Positions 23,685 through 34,033 of a stretch of DNA of 64,000 nt are shown here, piece after piece. The translations under genes and the position numbers were made by a program. This DNA comes from Gautieria morchelliformis (taxonomy: Eukaryota; Basidiomycota; Agaricomycetes; Gomphales; Gomphaceae). The stretch is taken from contig WHVA01000016.1 of assembly GCA_015179125.1 (NCBI GenBank), forward strand, positions 372,001 through 436,000, given 5' to 3'. Position 1 is the first letter of the stretch. The number at the start of each line of letters is the position of its first letter. Below the pieces are notes generated by a model. It searched no databases and was not told where the DNA came from. It was given only the letters and a program-made list of their open reading frames with translations.

Positions 23685-25037
23685 CACGTGAGATTAAGTT
23701 GAGAATCTCCCCAAGCAAGGGTCGCTGTAGATCACCCCTGATATGGACAGCCTGTTATCACCCGAAGATCGCAAATTGGCACCTGGCTGGCTCGCGATCC
23801 AATTGCGCACGCACCAGAAGTACTACACTCAGTGGGCTTATTTATGGCACATGCACGTGTACCCGTGAATGAAACCCAACGTGCGTGACTTCCGTCCAAC
23901 CCTCTGATTCAAGCTGATTCAAGCTTGATTCTATTCCCTGGTAGGTTCGGCACAAGCCCCATCTCCGACTCAAAGTTCACGCCCCGCGAGCACCTTCCGG
24001 AGAAGGGGCTTGTACCAAGATGCCGCGCTAGGGGGGCCGTCTCACGCCGTCTCTACCACCAGCCACACACTCTCTACGGCTTCACTCATTATAACAATCT
24101 ACTAGACCATATGTCTCTTGAGCTCCCTAGCTAGTTAGAAATGCTTAATCACCAAGTAACTGTCTTATATCCCATTGGGAATAGTGGGGGTGGGCACAAT
24201 TGTGCTATCTCACTTGTCAACGCGTTACAGACGGCCGTTCGCTGATTTTTAAGGACATCTATAGTTGGGAATGTAGGCCAGATATCCTAAATAATTTTAG
24301 CAGCAAATGGGACAGCTCGATCGCTATGATAGTAGTGGTACGAATAAATTGAGTCATTGACAGGCACGGTTTCAAACCTTCGGGCAAGAAGGAGAGAAGA
24401 GAAACAATAATAGGAGACTCCCAGATGACTGATGAGAGAGAATATGATCCCAAGCCTGTCCTCTAGAACATCTTTGCATGATAACAGCAGGATATCTCCC
24501 CAGCATACGTCGATGTCCATTTAAAACGCGAGCGTGCTTAAAGTCACGTGACGTAACGAACTGTCGACACCGTCGTCTGGAAAAGTGCCCGGTGCTGCGC
24601 CCACCGGTCACCGAGCAGCAAAGTAATTTATGAGATCACTTTAAAGCATACTACAGGTCATTGTGATAATTTCTTTAAAATTATTCTTGAGTGACTGGTT
24701 CAACTACGTGCCTCACAAGCTATTTGTCACTCGTCCCAGAAGGCACATACATCACGACATAATTAAAATGATTCTTAGCTACTCACACAGGACAAGTTGT
24801 CAGAATACATCTCTGTTACGATAATCTAAAGAAACCTTGACGCGAGAGGTGTTGTGGCCGACGCAGCACCCTGAAGAGACGATCCCCCTAGCGCGGCAGC
24901 TTGGTACAAGCCTCTCCTCTGGAGATGAAGTCGGAGCTTCAAGGCTTGCGCCGAACCTAATTCCCTGGGTGGGAGTTGAGTTGTCGAATCAGTCCGAGTA
25001 ATTTAGTAAAGTTTGAATTGCCTCAAGGCATCACGTG
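23685..25037. promoter_or_regulatory. Four CACGTG E-boxes
   Basis: Palindromic CACGTG occurs at 23685-23690, 23854-23859, 24545-24550 and 25032-25037; three are followed by A (CACGTGA). In fungi this core is bound by bHLH factors of the Cbf1/Pho4/USF type. Four in 1.35 kb of non-coding DNA is more than chance (about 0.3 expected at equal base use). Confidence 0.4.
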
Positions 25038-25418
25038 ACTCCTGTCCCAAAGCTTGCCTGCAATCACCATGTGGGGGTGCCCTCGCCATCACAGCCCACA
25101 GGAACATTTACGTTGTCCGGCCTACTTTCGTCAGCTGCTAAAACTAAAGCTATAGACTGAGCCCTCGAGGTCTCGCAGTGCACGCAGATCGGCGCTCCGT
25201 TATAGTTCTGGACAATTCAGATACGGTCGCGGATGTTTCGAAGCTAGCTGCCAATCGTGGCACCAGCCTTTTGAACCCAGGGCATATTGAACACACAGCA
25301 TAGTGCCAATCTTTCTTTTGAAGCCCATTTACCCGTGACCCGGAAACCGAGGGGTACTTTGCCTTATCCTGTTACGGGCTTCTGAAATTTCCCCGCTCTG
25401 GATCCCTGATAAATCTCC

Positions 25419-25425
25419 TTATAAG
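25419..25425 (+). promoter_or_regulatory. TATA-like box of the methyltransferase-GT8 gene
   Basis: TTATAAG lies 64 bp before the ATG at 25489, a plausible spacing for a short leader. Confidence 0.4.
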
Positions 25426-25488
25426 ACTTCAGTGATTTTTATCTCCTCTGAGCTAGTCCCCACAACGTCGCCGGGTGTCTACAAGGAA

Positions 25489-27150
25489 ATGGAGAAAGAC
25501 TACAACTTCACACCGTCACAGGACTGGTTCACACACAACATCCCTACATGGGAGCCTCTCATTGAATCTCTTCTCTCGTCCCTCGCCCCTGGTCGCGCTC
25601 CGCGTGCACTCGAAGTTGGCTCATGGGAGGGTCGCTCCGCTGTCTATCTCCTCTCAAAGCTCTGCTCCTCGCCTGCCTCCCTTCTCGTCTGCATTGACCA
25701 TTTCGACCTTCTCCGCACCGTCGCAGGACGTGAACGCCACGCCAGAGTCCTGCACAACCTCCGTCTCACCGGTTCTCCCTTCAGACTTATTGACGAGTTC
25801 AGTGTTCCTGGACTGATGACCCTCCTCCAAGAGGAAGTCACCTCTCCCCCGTCATCGGCAGGTTTTGATTTCGTATACATTGATGGTTCTCACGAGGCAG
25901 ATGATACGTTTCTCGATGCTGAACTAGCGTGGCGTCTCGCCCGACCTGGGGCCCTGTTCATCCTCGATGATTACGAGTGGGACAAGGAGCCTTTTCCAAG
26001 CATACACCATCCTGCACGGGGAATCGATACCTTCCTCGAATTGCATGCCGGCCAATTCAATCTCCTTCACAAGGGCTATCAAGTCATCTTGCGCAAGATC
26101 GTCGACATGCGGATAGGTTTCCTCATGAAAGACTCTCCTTTAAACGGAGTTGACGATCTCGCCCAAGGACTGGGTTATGGTCTCAATATCGCCTTATGTG
26201 TGAACACCGCATATCTCATGCCCGCGACGGTGACAATTCGTTCGGCGGTCGAGAAGACACCGGGGAGGATAACATTCTACGTCGTTGATTGTGGGCTACA
26301 GGAGCAAGACAGGCGAAAGATCGCCGAGTCCATTCCTTCGTCGCGCTCGGAGACCACCACATTAGTATTCCGCTCATTACCTGAAGGGAGCCGAGGGGAG
26401 AAAGAGCCGACTTGGGCGAAAGTGGACATTTTGCTTGCACCTTGCGCCTTACCTGTGGAACGGGTTTTGTTCTTGGACGCGGACCTCCTCGTTCGCAGTG
26501 ACTTAACCGAGTTATGGCAAACAGATCTTGGGGGAAACTCTCTCGGTGCGGCCAGAGACATAGGCCACCCTCTTGGGCACGGAGGACTTCCCGAAGAGGA
26601 GCGAGGGCGACCATACTTTAACGCCGGGGTGCTGCTTCTCGATCTGGCCCGCGTGAGAGAACACCTCCCAGCCTTGAAACGAATGACACAGGAGCGGAAA
26701 GACACCAGATATAAGGACCAAGATATGCTAAACGCATTTTTTGCAGCAGGTGAACGCAACTGGCACGAGCTTGACATTAAGTGGAACGCGAGCGGACTGG
26801 GTACCTATGCTGCCTGCTCATCCAGCGACCGAGATGCCGTATGGGCGAATGGAGAGCTCGATAGGCTGCACTCAAATCCGGCAATCGTGCACTTTACGGG
26901 GCCCGTGCATCCCAGCATGTCCAGTGTATTGAACGAGTTCGTCCAGCCTTGGACGAGCAAGCCGTGGGGTTATGCTGGTGCGCCTGGGAACCCGTTCAGT
27001 GACGAGTGGTGGCACGTACTGGAGAGGGCAGGATGGAAAGGCATTCGACAAGACGGGCGGTTTCTAGAGACTTGCACTGCTGCTCATAACAAGGCTAGGG
27101 AAAGGGGGATCCAAGAATTCAACAACCGTGTCGAGAAGACCAGGCCGTGA
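25489..27150 (+). CDS. SAM methyltransferase fused to GT8 glycosyltransferase
   Basis: Intronless, 553 residues. The ATG at 25489 is the first Met and has a good context (GGAAATGG). Residues 1-215 form a class I methyltransferase of the Methyltransf_24 type: ALEVGSWEGRSAVYLL (SAM loop), LVCIDHFD, FDFVYIDGSHEADDTFLDAE and ILDDYEWD. Residues about 230-500 are GT8: IALCVNTAYLMPATVTIRS, FYVVDCGL, VLFLDADLLVRSDL (DxD, metal/nucleotide-sugar), YFNAGVLLLDL, DQDMLNAFF and IVHFTG. GT8 enzymes use UDP-sugars with retention. No signal peptide or membrane segment is seen. Head-to-head with the epimerase/GT fusion, it may methylate and extend the same glycan; that link is inference. Confidence 0.9.
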   Translation: MEKDYNFTPSQDWFTHNIPTWEPLIESLLSSLAPGRAPRALEVGSWEGRSAVYLLSKLCSSPASLLVCIDHFDLLRTVAGRERHARVLHNLRLTGSPFRLIDEFSVPGLMTLLQEEVTSPPSSAGFDFVYIDGSHEADDTFLDAELAWRLARPGALFILDDYEWDKEPFPSIHHPARGIDTFLELHAGQFNLLHKGYQVILRKIVDMRIGFLMKDSPLNGVDDLAQGLGYGLNIALCVNTAYLMPATVTIRSAVEKTPGRITFYVVDCGLQEQDRRKIAESIPSSRSETTTLVFRSLPEGSRGEKEPTWAKVDILLAPCALPVERVLFLDADLLVRSDLTELWQTDLGGNSLGAARDIGHPLGHGGLPEEERGRPYFNAGVLLLDLARVREHLPALKRMTQERKDTRYKDQDMLNAFFAAGERNWHELDIKWNASGLGTYAACSSSDRDAVWANGELDRLHSNPAIVHFTGPVHPSMSSVLNEFVQPWTSKPWGYAGAPGNPFSDEWWHVLERAGWKGIRQDGRFLETCTAAHNKARERGIQEFNNRVEKTRP

Positions 27151-27488
27151 CAATTTCTTTGTAAGTTTTTACATTACCTGGCTACACCGTACTTAAGACT
27201 ACAGGATACCGGTCAGAGCACTTGGGAGGGACAGCATCCAGGGATCGGGCGTACTTCCAAGATCTTTGTACACTTGGACTTCCGCTTATCAACTTAGAGA
27301 AGTAACGTTTTGTTTGTACTACTCTTTATTGGATGTCAGTGTTACGTGAGCGAATTATATAAGCTGAGCCCTGTGCACTAAAAGTATTACCGAAACAACT
27401 TCAGAGTACCAAATTAGTTCACGTTGATAAGCAGGAGTGTACGAAAGGGACCGACGCTCTAATTGGGCCTTCTACCAATCCCTTCAAG

Positions 27489-28692
27489 ATGAAAGATACT
27501 GGAAAGGCATACCACACCTCGTGTTCTGGACTGGCACTTCAGACGGCCCAAGCTCACGCAGAAGCTGACAATTTGACACTCTTTGGGAGTTGTTTCTGCC
27601 CCTTCGTGCATCGTGTATGGATCGCACTGGAATATCTCAAAATTCCGTACCAGGTCGAACCATATTATTACATGAGTTTATTGCCTCACGTTATAACGTG
27701 ACTAACTGTCCGTATATATAGTATTGTGCGCTGCGTTGGTCTGGTGAGGCAACACACGACTAATGATAGGAATGTTACCTTTGCAGATGAAGTGGATCCG
27801 TATAGGAAGCCCAAAGATCTGCTTGAAGTATCCCCAAAAGGCCTAGTTCCGGCACTCAGATTGAACAACTATAGTCCGCCGAAACCCCTCAACGAAAGCA
27901 CCGTAATCCTTGCATATCTTGAAGACCTGAGGTGCGTGCCCCAGAGCAGATATCTTCACCGAAACAACTTTAGTGAAACATCATTGTCAGTGACGGTGTT
28001 TCAGTTAACCATGCCCACCAACGGCATCTCCTCCCCGCGTTGTCTGACCCCTGTCTGTTGCTGCTCTATTCCTCATAGTAGAATGCACGTAGCTCAAACC
28101 ACGAGTAGACGCACGTGCCCTTGCACGACTCGAGGCGGATCATATCAACAGGACACTAGTTCCCGTGTTCTACCGCTACTTACAGGCCCAGGACTCGGCT
28201 GACCAGATCACCCACGGCAAGGCTTTTCTTGCCGCCATCGAAAAGCTCATAGAATTGTTTGAGAAGCATGAGGGAACTGTGCAGCCTGGTCTTTGGGCCG
28301 GGGAAGAGCTCGGATGGGCCGACGTAATGGCTGTACCTTGTGAGCGGCCAGTTGCTCTCCTCACGTCGTAAAGATGTCACTCACGTACTGGAATACAAAA
28401 TGCAGGGCTTTTCAGAGCGACCAATGTCCTCGTTCACTACCGCGGATTTTCCCTCCCCACATCGAACAAATTTAAGGCTTATCTTGAGCGGTTGCTCCAA
28501 CACCCAGACGTCCAGAAGACTTGCAGCACGGAACAGCTATACCTGGATAGCTACGAGCGGTACGTTTTTTTATGTAGAATTTTGTGAATAATGGCCGGTC
28601 CCTAACACTTACGTCGCTGCAGATATGCCGCTAATCGACCTCACACGAGTCAAGTCGCGAATGCTATCAATTCTGGTCAAGAGCTCCCATAA
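27489..28692 (+). CDS. Glutathione S-transferase, omega-like
   Basis: The ATG is at 27489. The thioredoxin-fold half has the omega-type active site SCFCPFVHRVWIALEYLKIPYQ, then EVDPYRKPKDLLEVSPKGLVPAL and the glutathione-binding NESTVILAYLEDL. The helical half reads ARLEADHINRTLVPVFYRYLQ, GLWAGEELGWADVMAVP and RATNVLVHYRGFSLPTSNKF, and ends SGQELP at 28692. Cys-type GSTs act as thiol transferases or reductases rather than classic conjugating enzymes. Introns are frequent. One joint is best explained by a 4-nt exon at 27722-27725, which gives PYQYYEVDPY. The joints between about 27925 and 28110 are unresolved. Confidence 0.88.
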
Positions 28693-29079
28693 ACAATACA
28701 TGTACCACCACCATTGTAACACCATATATATAACTTAGACATTATAGTATCGATCCCAAAGGTTGCCGAAGGCGACGTGCGGACGCATTTTCGTGTTACA
28801 GTATATACCACAGATTTGAGATGCAAACAACCAAAAAACCAAGAGGATGAGACCGGAACGGTCCGGCCTTATTGTGATGTACAAGAGACCGAGTTGACCT
28901 GTCAAGACTGCTTGGGAGTGCATTGCTCACCATACATAGAACAGGGTCCGATCGGTGCTATGATATAATGAAATTGTGTTACCATCCGTACGAAGGCGAT
29001 CTCGACATCATCCGTCTGGTTGACACGGAGCCATAATAATTCGGCGAATATATATGGATGGAGCACAAACCATAGGGAA
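28693..29079. other. Intergenic, convergent gene ends
   Basis: About 390 bp between the GST stop and the stop of the F-box gene on the other strand. A/T-rich, with no coding signal recognised. Confidence 0.5.
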
Positions 29080-31027
29080 TTAATCAACGACAAGTCCATC
29101 TAGAAATGCACCAGAGCCAATTACGCACCGCTCGTACGCAGGCTCAATAACAATAACCTCTTCCACCCTACTCTTCAACCATCCCAGCACGTCCACGCCC
29201 ACCGTCAGGCAATCGTTGAGTTCTAAGCTCTTCAGCCTCGTCGGCACTACTCCCACAGCAACTAACGGCGGCTGGGCGTCAGCGAGATCAGGATTGCGGG
29301 CTTCGACGAGGGAGACCAGTTTGGCAACGCCGTCGCTCTGTGGGTGGCATAACCGCAATGCTAGCACAGTGAGCTCCGGACACAACCATTGGTTGTTGTT
29401 CTCCTCCTCCGGACCAGCGAGAAGTGCGAGGAGGGGTTCCACCACCGAGTGGGTCACGATAAGGTGAGTCAGCATCGGCAACTGATTTAGGAAGGACCAA
29501 GGTGCCAAGGCTCCATTCCCTGGACCAGGGGTGGCATAAAAGAAGTTGTTGGCCCCATGGGCAAGAGTAAGTGACGTAAGTGGCGGCGCATGTGACCGGA
29601 GGAGCAGACTCGTTATGGTCTCTTCAAGTGGCTCTGGATTACGCGACAATTCGAGGGTTAAACTGAGCGACTCCAGAGAGGGTAAGATCAGGGTGTCGAG
29701 GAGTGCCGCGAGAAGATGGTGTCCCGATAATGACAATGTGTTCAAGGCGGCGAGCGTCAGAGGTGTAAGTGGAAGGATCGCAGGTTGAGCCGTGGGGAAG
29801 GAAAGCGACACCGATCCCAGGGTTTCGGAATTGCTTGTAAGAATGTGCTGTAATCGATCAAGGGAGAGCGTGGAGATGGGGAGCGCGCGAATTGAGATCG
29901 ATGTCAGGCCCGAGCCGCTAAGCATTGGACACGACCATTTGAAAGGCATATTGGAGAGTGTGAAGCTCCGAAGAGATGGCAGCCTCGTCTGTTGAGTGGG
30001 TAGCCAAGACCATGTGTTGTCGAAGAAACATCCGCCAGCCTCTGAGCAGCTGACTTCGAAATGTTTCATGAGCGGGGCACTGCCTGCATGGAGGGAGCGT
30101 GGATGGTTACATTTGATTCACAACGAGATGAACTGGTCACTGACCAGAGATAGACTTCAAGGCCGAAATGGACGGGAATGACTTGTCGAACCTGAACACG
30201 AACCGCTCCCATCGCTCCATCTGTTGTGTTAGATAATACATCGCAATGTGTCCCCAATGTGCGATAGCCTTGACGGATTGGGAAGTACCAGCATTGGACT
30301 GCGGTGACGAATGATTCGAGTGAGAATGCGGCGGTGGCGATACAACGACAGGCGTGGATGGGAAGATACCGGGAGGAAGGTAGTGTACAAGACCACCACC
30401 AGCGGTAGTGATGTTGACAGGTCCATGCTGACCCACTGGAACGGCGCTCCACGATAAGGGCGGGGATGGTAAAGGTGGGGGGTACGAATACGAATGGGAG
30501 CGACCACGAGTTCGTGGCTTGATAATAGAAGGGGCGGATGCAGGTGGTGACACCTGGAGAGTGATTTCGATGTCGAGAGGACAGACCATGCCGGAACGCT
30601 CGAGCCAGAGACGGATGGTATCAGCCGAATCATTTTGTGTCGTCTCCAAACGGATCTTCGACCAAAGCTTCGGCATTGAGAGAGCGATACGCCGCCACAA
30701 CGCGCAAACAGAGGCATGTCCCCACGCGCATTTGGGGTTGTGCTCAAAACTGATTAAAAACACCTCACGAAGGAGTTCCTGTGGCAGACGTCGAATAGGG
30801 GATATATACGCAAGGGCGAGGGTAACTTCTCGTTGCAGGGTCGCGCGCTCTGCAGTAAGAGTATCAATCCTACATCTTGTTGAGGCGACGATCTCGGCAA
30901 GTGTCTGCTCAGCGTCATCAATCTTTCGGCTGATGTTCTGGAGAGCCTGTTGAGATGAAGCGAGTGTCTCCTTTGCCTCTGCAAGCTGCTGCGCACTGGG
31001 CAATTCTGACATGACGAACCGGGTCAT
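29080..31027 (-). CDS. F-box-like protein with LRR-like C-terminal half
   Basis: Exons 31027-30145 and 30083-29080 are joined across a 61-nt intron, giving 628 residues. A coiled-coil start (ETLASSQQALQNISRKIDDAEQTLAEI) precedes an F-box-like segment, IRRLPQELLREVFLISF...VCALWRRIALSMPKLWSKI. A Pro/Ser-rich linker follows, then leucine-rich strands (LRSFTLSNMP, LNTLSLSGHHLL, LESLSLTLEL, LKSLELNDC) spaced as in irregular LRRs. This coiled-coil plus F-box-like layout is one of the largest families in Agaricomycetes and is presumed to recruit substrates to SCF ubiquitin ligases. The target is unknown. Met at 31012 is an alternative start. Confidence 0.85.
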
Positions 31028-31498
31028 GGGGGTCAGTAACGACTAGAAAGAGATAGCTTAGCTTATCTCTTAACAAACAATAGACAAACACTTACAAGGG
31101 CAGTAGAAGGTTGGAGTAAGCCGCGAGGCAGTCAACAACGCTGTCACCCAGAACGGTGGCACACTCCGCTTTCAGTTGAGGAAGTCCCTTTTAGGAGCTT
31201 CGAACAATTTCTAATGCTTATTGTCGAGTAACAAATTACATACAAAAACTTCACGAAGTCGGTATGAAATAAACACGTATTTAGTACTGAGTCCGGAATA
31301 GTGGCAACAAGTAATAAGTATGCCATTGACTCTCCACACAGCTCCAGGGTTACATCAGAAGGTATAATGTATACACAGGATGCGACCACGCACAGGTTAT
31401 AGACCGGGTCAACGACAGAAAAGGACGAGGCAGTATAGCTTCAGAATAGTCTGCATCAACAGAGAAGAATTCGACCAGAAAGCTCAGCTTTCGAATGT

Positions 31499-32275
31499 TC
31501 AATCAATGTTACGTTCAGCACCCATCAGCTCGTTCAAACACCTCATCACGATACTGACGCCTTCCTGCACGCGGGCCCTATCCTTAGGGATAATCCGGGG
31601 GAGGATGCGTCCTTCGAACTTATCTGGGTGATAGCGCAATATCGCATCCCGTAGCTTCTCCCTCCTCGACTTGTCCGGATCGCGATGTGGATCCAACAAA
31701 AATTTAGCCACTGCAGGCGCTGTGATATGTTTTAATTCCAAGACTGGGGTATTTCCGGTGTCGGCATCTGTATCTGGCAGCACAGGCCATGGAACATCTG
31801 TAAAGGAAAACGCGATCTTGCGAAAGGTAAAGGTCTTGACAGGCCGAATCGATATCATGACGCGTTCCCAAGCTTTGTCGTACTCTTCCCAAGCTCTCCG
31901 TAAGCGTAGTTCCTCGTCTGTCAGACTTGCCTCTTCATCCAGCCTTTTCCTGACTTCCGGGTCCATTTCTCTTCTCCGTCCACCCATTCGTTCCCATTCT
32001 ATCTCAGCCTTCAGTACCGCCTCCTTGAATTCCTGCAGACGAGCATTGCGGGCGTCCTCCTCTGCCTGCCACGCTAGGTCTGCCGCAGTTTGAGCCGCCT
32101 TGGCGCGTTCCAGCTCTTCTTGCTCCTGCTGAACTTTGGCGCGATGCTGTTGCACACGTATGCGAAAGAGACGTGCTTCTTCGTCCGCTATGCTAGGAGC
32201 AGCTCCCAACGGAAAAGCAATATACCCTGGCGTGTAAGGAGGGGGCGTGTTTTCCGATGAGGGACGAGTAAACAT
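31499..32275 (-). CDS. NFKBIL1-like C-terminal domain protein, single exon
   Basis: 258 residues from the ATG at 32275. A Pro-rich start (SSENTPPPYTPGYIAFPLG) is followed by a long charged helix (about residues 35-130) and a C-terminal part with ILRYHPDKFEGRILPRI..DRARVQEGVSIVMRCLNELM. The YHPDKF motif and the following helix resemble the C-terminal J-like segment of NFKBIL1-type proteins, common in basidiomycete hypothetical proteins. The role is unknown; in animals that family is nuclear and linked to RNA processing. The ATG lies 163 bp from the divergent amidohydrolase ATG. Confidence 0.75.
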   Translation of the reverse strand: MFTRPSSENTPPPYTPGYIAFPLGAAPSIADEEARLFRIRVQQHRAKVQQEQEELERAKAAQTAADLAWQAEEDARNARLQEFKEAVLKAEIEWERMGGRRREMDPEVRKRLDEEASLTDEELRLRRAWEEYDKAWERVMISIRPVKTFTFRKIAFSFTDVPWPVLPDTDADTGNTPVLELKHITAPAVAKFLLDPHRDPDKSRREKLRDAILRYHPDKFEGRILPRIIPKDRARVQEGVSIVMRCLNELMGAERNID

Positions 32276-32437
32276 GGCAACTAGCAGTCTAAACTGCAAA
32301 GAACATAAGTATATGAGTCAAAGTCTCAGTTCGAAAGAAAAGACTCTCACAGCCTGGCGGAACGGGTGGCTGGCCCGTGTGGAGCGTTCCAGAACCAATA
32401 AGCGCCCCTTTAACCCTTTTCGACCTAGGTCACTGCA
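32276..32437. promoter_or_regulatory. Short bidirectional promoter region
   Basis: 162 bp separate the start codons of the NFKBIL1-like gene (-) and the amidohydrolase gene (+), so both promoters must overlap here or lie in the other gene. Confidence 0.5.
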
Positions 32438-34033
32438 ATGACGGCCAACAATGAAACTCCTGCAAGGGCCCTTGTTATTTATAATGTCCACCTTCCTCTA
32501 GGTGATCGCAACCAGTGTCGTGAAGAGCTTTTTACGGTACGATGCGAAAGGGGCATTATCGAGAAAATATCCCCCTTCTCAGCCGGACACGATTACAACG
32601 CGGATGACTGCATCTTGCTAGATGGGAAAGGAGGAATCCTAGTACCCTCGTATGTCAAGACTCCATTATTTCCAGTGGCCCTTCTTCGGTATCTAGGTAA
32701 CGCAGACTCCTCGTGCTAGACTATGTCATTCCCATATCCACCTGGACAAGTGCAACATCCTTCCCCTCTGCGACGACCTCGTATCTGGGTGAATAAACCA
32801 ATTATGTTGGGTGTTATATATGGCTCACCGATACACAGCACCTTCCAAGAAGCTATACAAGTGACTTCTAAAGCGAAGGCCTCGTATCAGTCGGACGACC
32901 TGCTGTCACGAGGCCGAGCACTTATTCTCGAAAGTGTAAAGTATGGAGTCACTGCAATGCGTGCCCACGTCGAAGTCGACGCCATTGTTCAATTCAAATG
33001 CGTTGATGCGGGACTACTCCTGAAAGAGGAACTACAACACATATGTGATGTCGGCTTAGCAGGTAAATTGATTTACCATTAGATGGCGCTTCGATTCTTC
33101 GAAATAATCTGACGGGCTACAGTTTTTGCGCAAGATCCGCTGTTCATGTCTCAAGGGGACGCAGAAGCATCAGAGAATCTCTCGCTTCTGCAGAAGGCTG
33201 CTGCGAAACCTGGGATCTCTGCTGTCGGCTCTGCCCCATACGTTGAGCAGACATTATCCCAATCCCGTCTAAATATCGATCACGTATTTGATATTGCCCT
33301 TTCCCAGGACTTGCACGTCGACTTCCACTTGGATTATAATATCTCCCCAACAACCAAGCCTCTCACCTACTATGTCATACAACGACTGCGTGGTTTGGAC
33401 TGGAAGAAACGTATGCCAGGCAAACACGTAACAATCGGACACGCTCCCCGACTCGGGTTGCTTTCGTCTGAAGAGCTTCGCGCGTTATATGAAGATATCA
33501 AAGATTTGCCCGTGACACTCGTTGGTCTGCCCCAAACGGACATGTATATGCTGGGAAGGGATGATCCCAACAGGCCCAGAGGTACCCTGCGTGTGACGGA
33601 ATTGGTAAAAGACTATGGTCTGGATGTCGCCATGGCTGTGAACAACGTCGGGAATGCCTTTACGCCCCAGGGCTCGCTAGACCCGCTAAGTCTCTGCACC
33701 TTTGGTGTCGCCGTATTCCAAGCCGGCACGCAAAAGGATTGCAACGTCCTCCTGGTATGCCTCACGGCGAAAGCGAGCACTCCGAGACGCTGATGTATAT
33801 GGCTGCTCCAGGAGGCTGTCTCGAATACCTCGAAACGGGCGGCGGGCTATCCGTGCCACCCAGCACTGTCGCTTAGCGAAAACGACGCGGCTGATCTGCT
33901 TTTGGTCCATGCAAACGAAAGCATCCAGTCGTTGGTGTTGAATCCTGGCTATGAGAGGACGGTGATCAAGAATGGGAAGGTGGTTGCTTCAAAGAGGGCT
34001 GTGGAGTTTGTTGTCCACCCTTTAAGGATATGA
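32438..34033 (+). CDS. Cytosine-deaminase-like metal-dependent amidohydrolase
   Basis: Exons 32438-32649, 32720-32788, 32839-33062, 33123-33754 and 33812-34033 join in frame to 452 residues, near family length. The N-terminal beta-sandwich start (ALVIYNVHLPLG) leads to the metal site LCHSHIHLDK (HxH). VTAMRAHVEVD, HVDFHLDYN, VTIGHAPRLGLLS and MAVNNVGNAFTPQGSLDPL (late Asp region) fit the cytosine-deaminase branch of the amidohydrolase superfamily. The tail VIKNGKVVASKRA rebuilds the sandwich domain. Expected reaction: hydrolytic deamination of a pyrimidine or related amide ring; the exact substrate is not readable. The exon 2/3 joint was chosen by frame. Confidence 0.85.

Larger units (their letters stand above)
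22451..25418. other. Divergent intergenic region of the glycan gene pair
   Basis: About 3 kb between two head-to-head genes. It holds no supported gene; its open frames are short and without family resemblance. It contains the duplicated CCGG motif and four CACGTG boxes listed separately. Confidence 0.6.

Noticed and set aside
25432..25488. Upstream GTG start extending the methyltransferase-GT8 protein
   Set aside because: Nuclear fungal genes start at ATG; the ATG at 25489 has good context and a TATA-like box at a sensible distance.
13019..34033. Secondary-metabolite cluster reading (AKR, GST, amidohydrolase, NmrA, MFS nearby)
   Set aside because: There is no backbone synthase and housekeeping genes such as REX1 are interspersed, so clustering is not supported.
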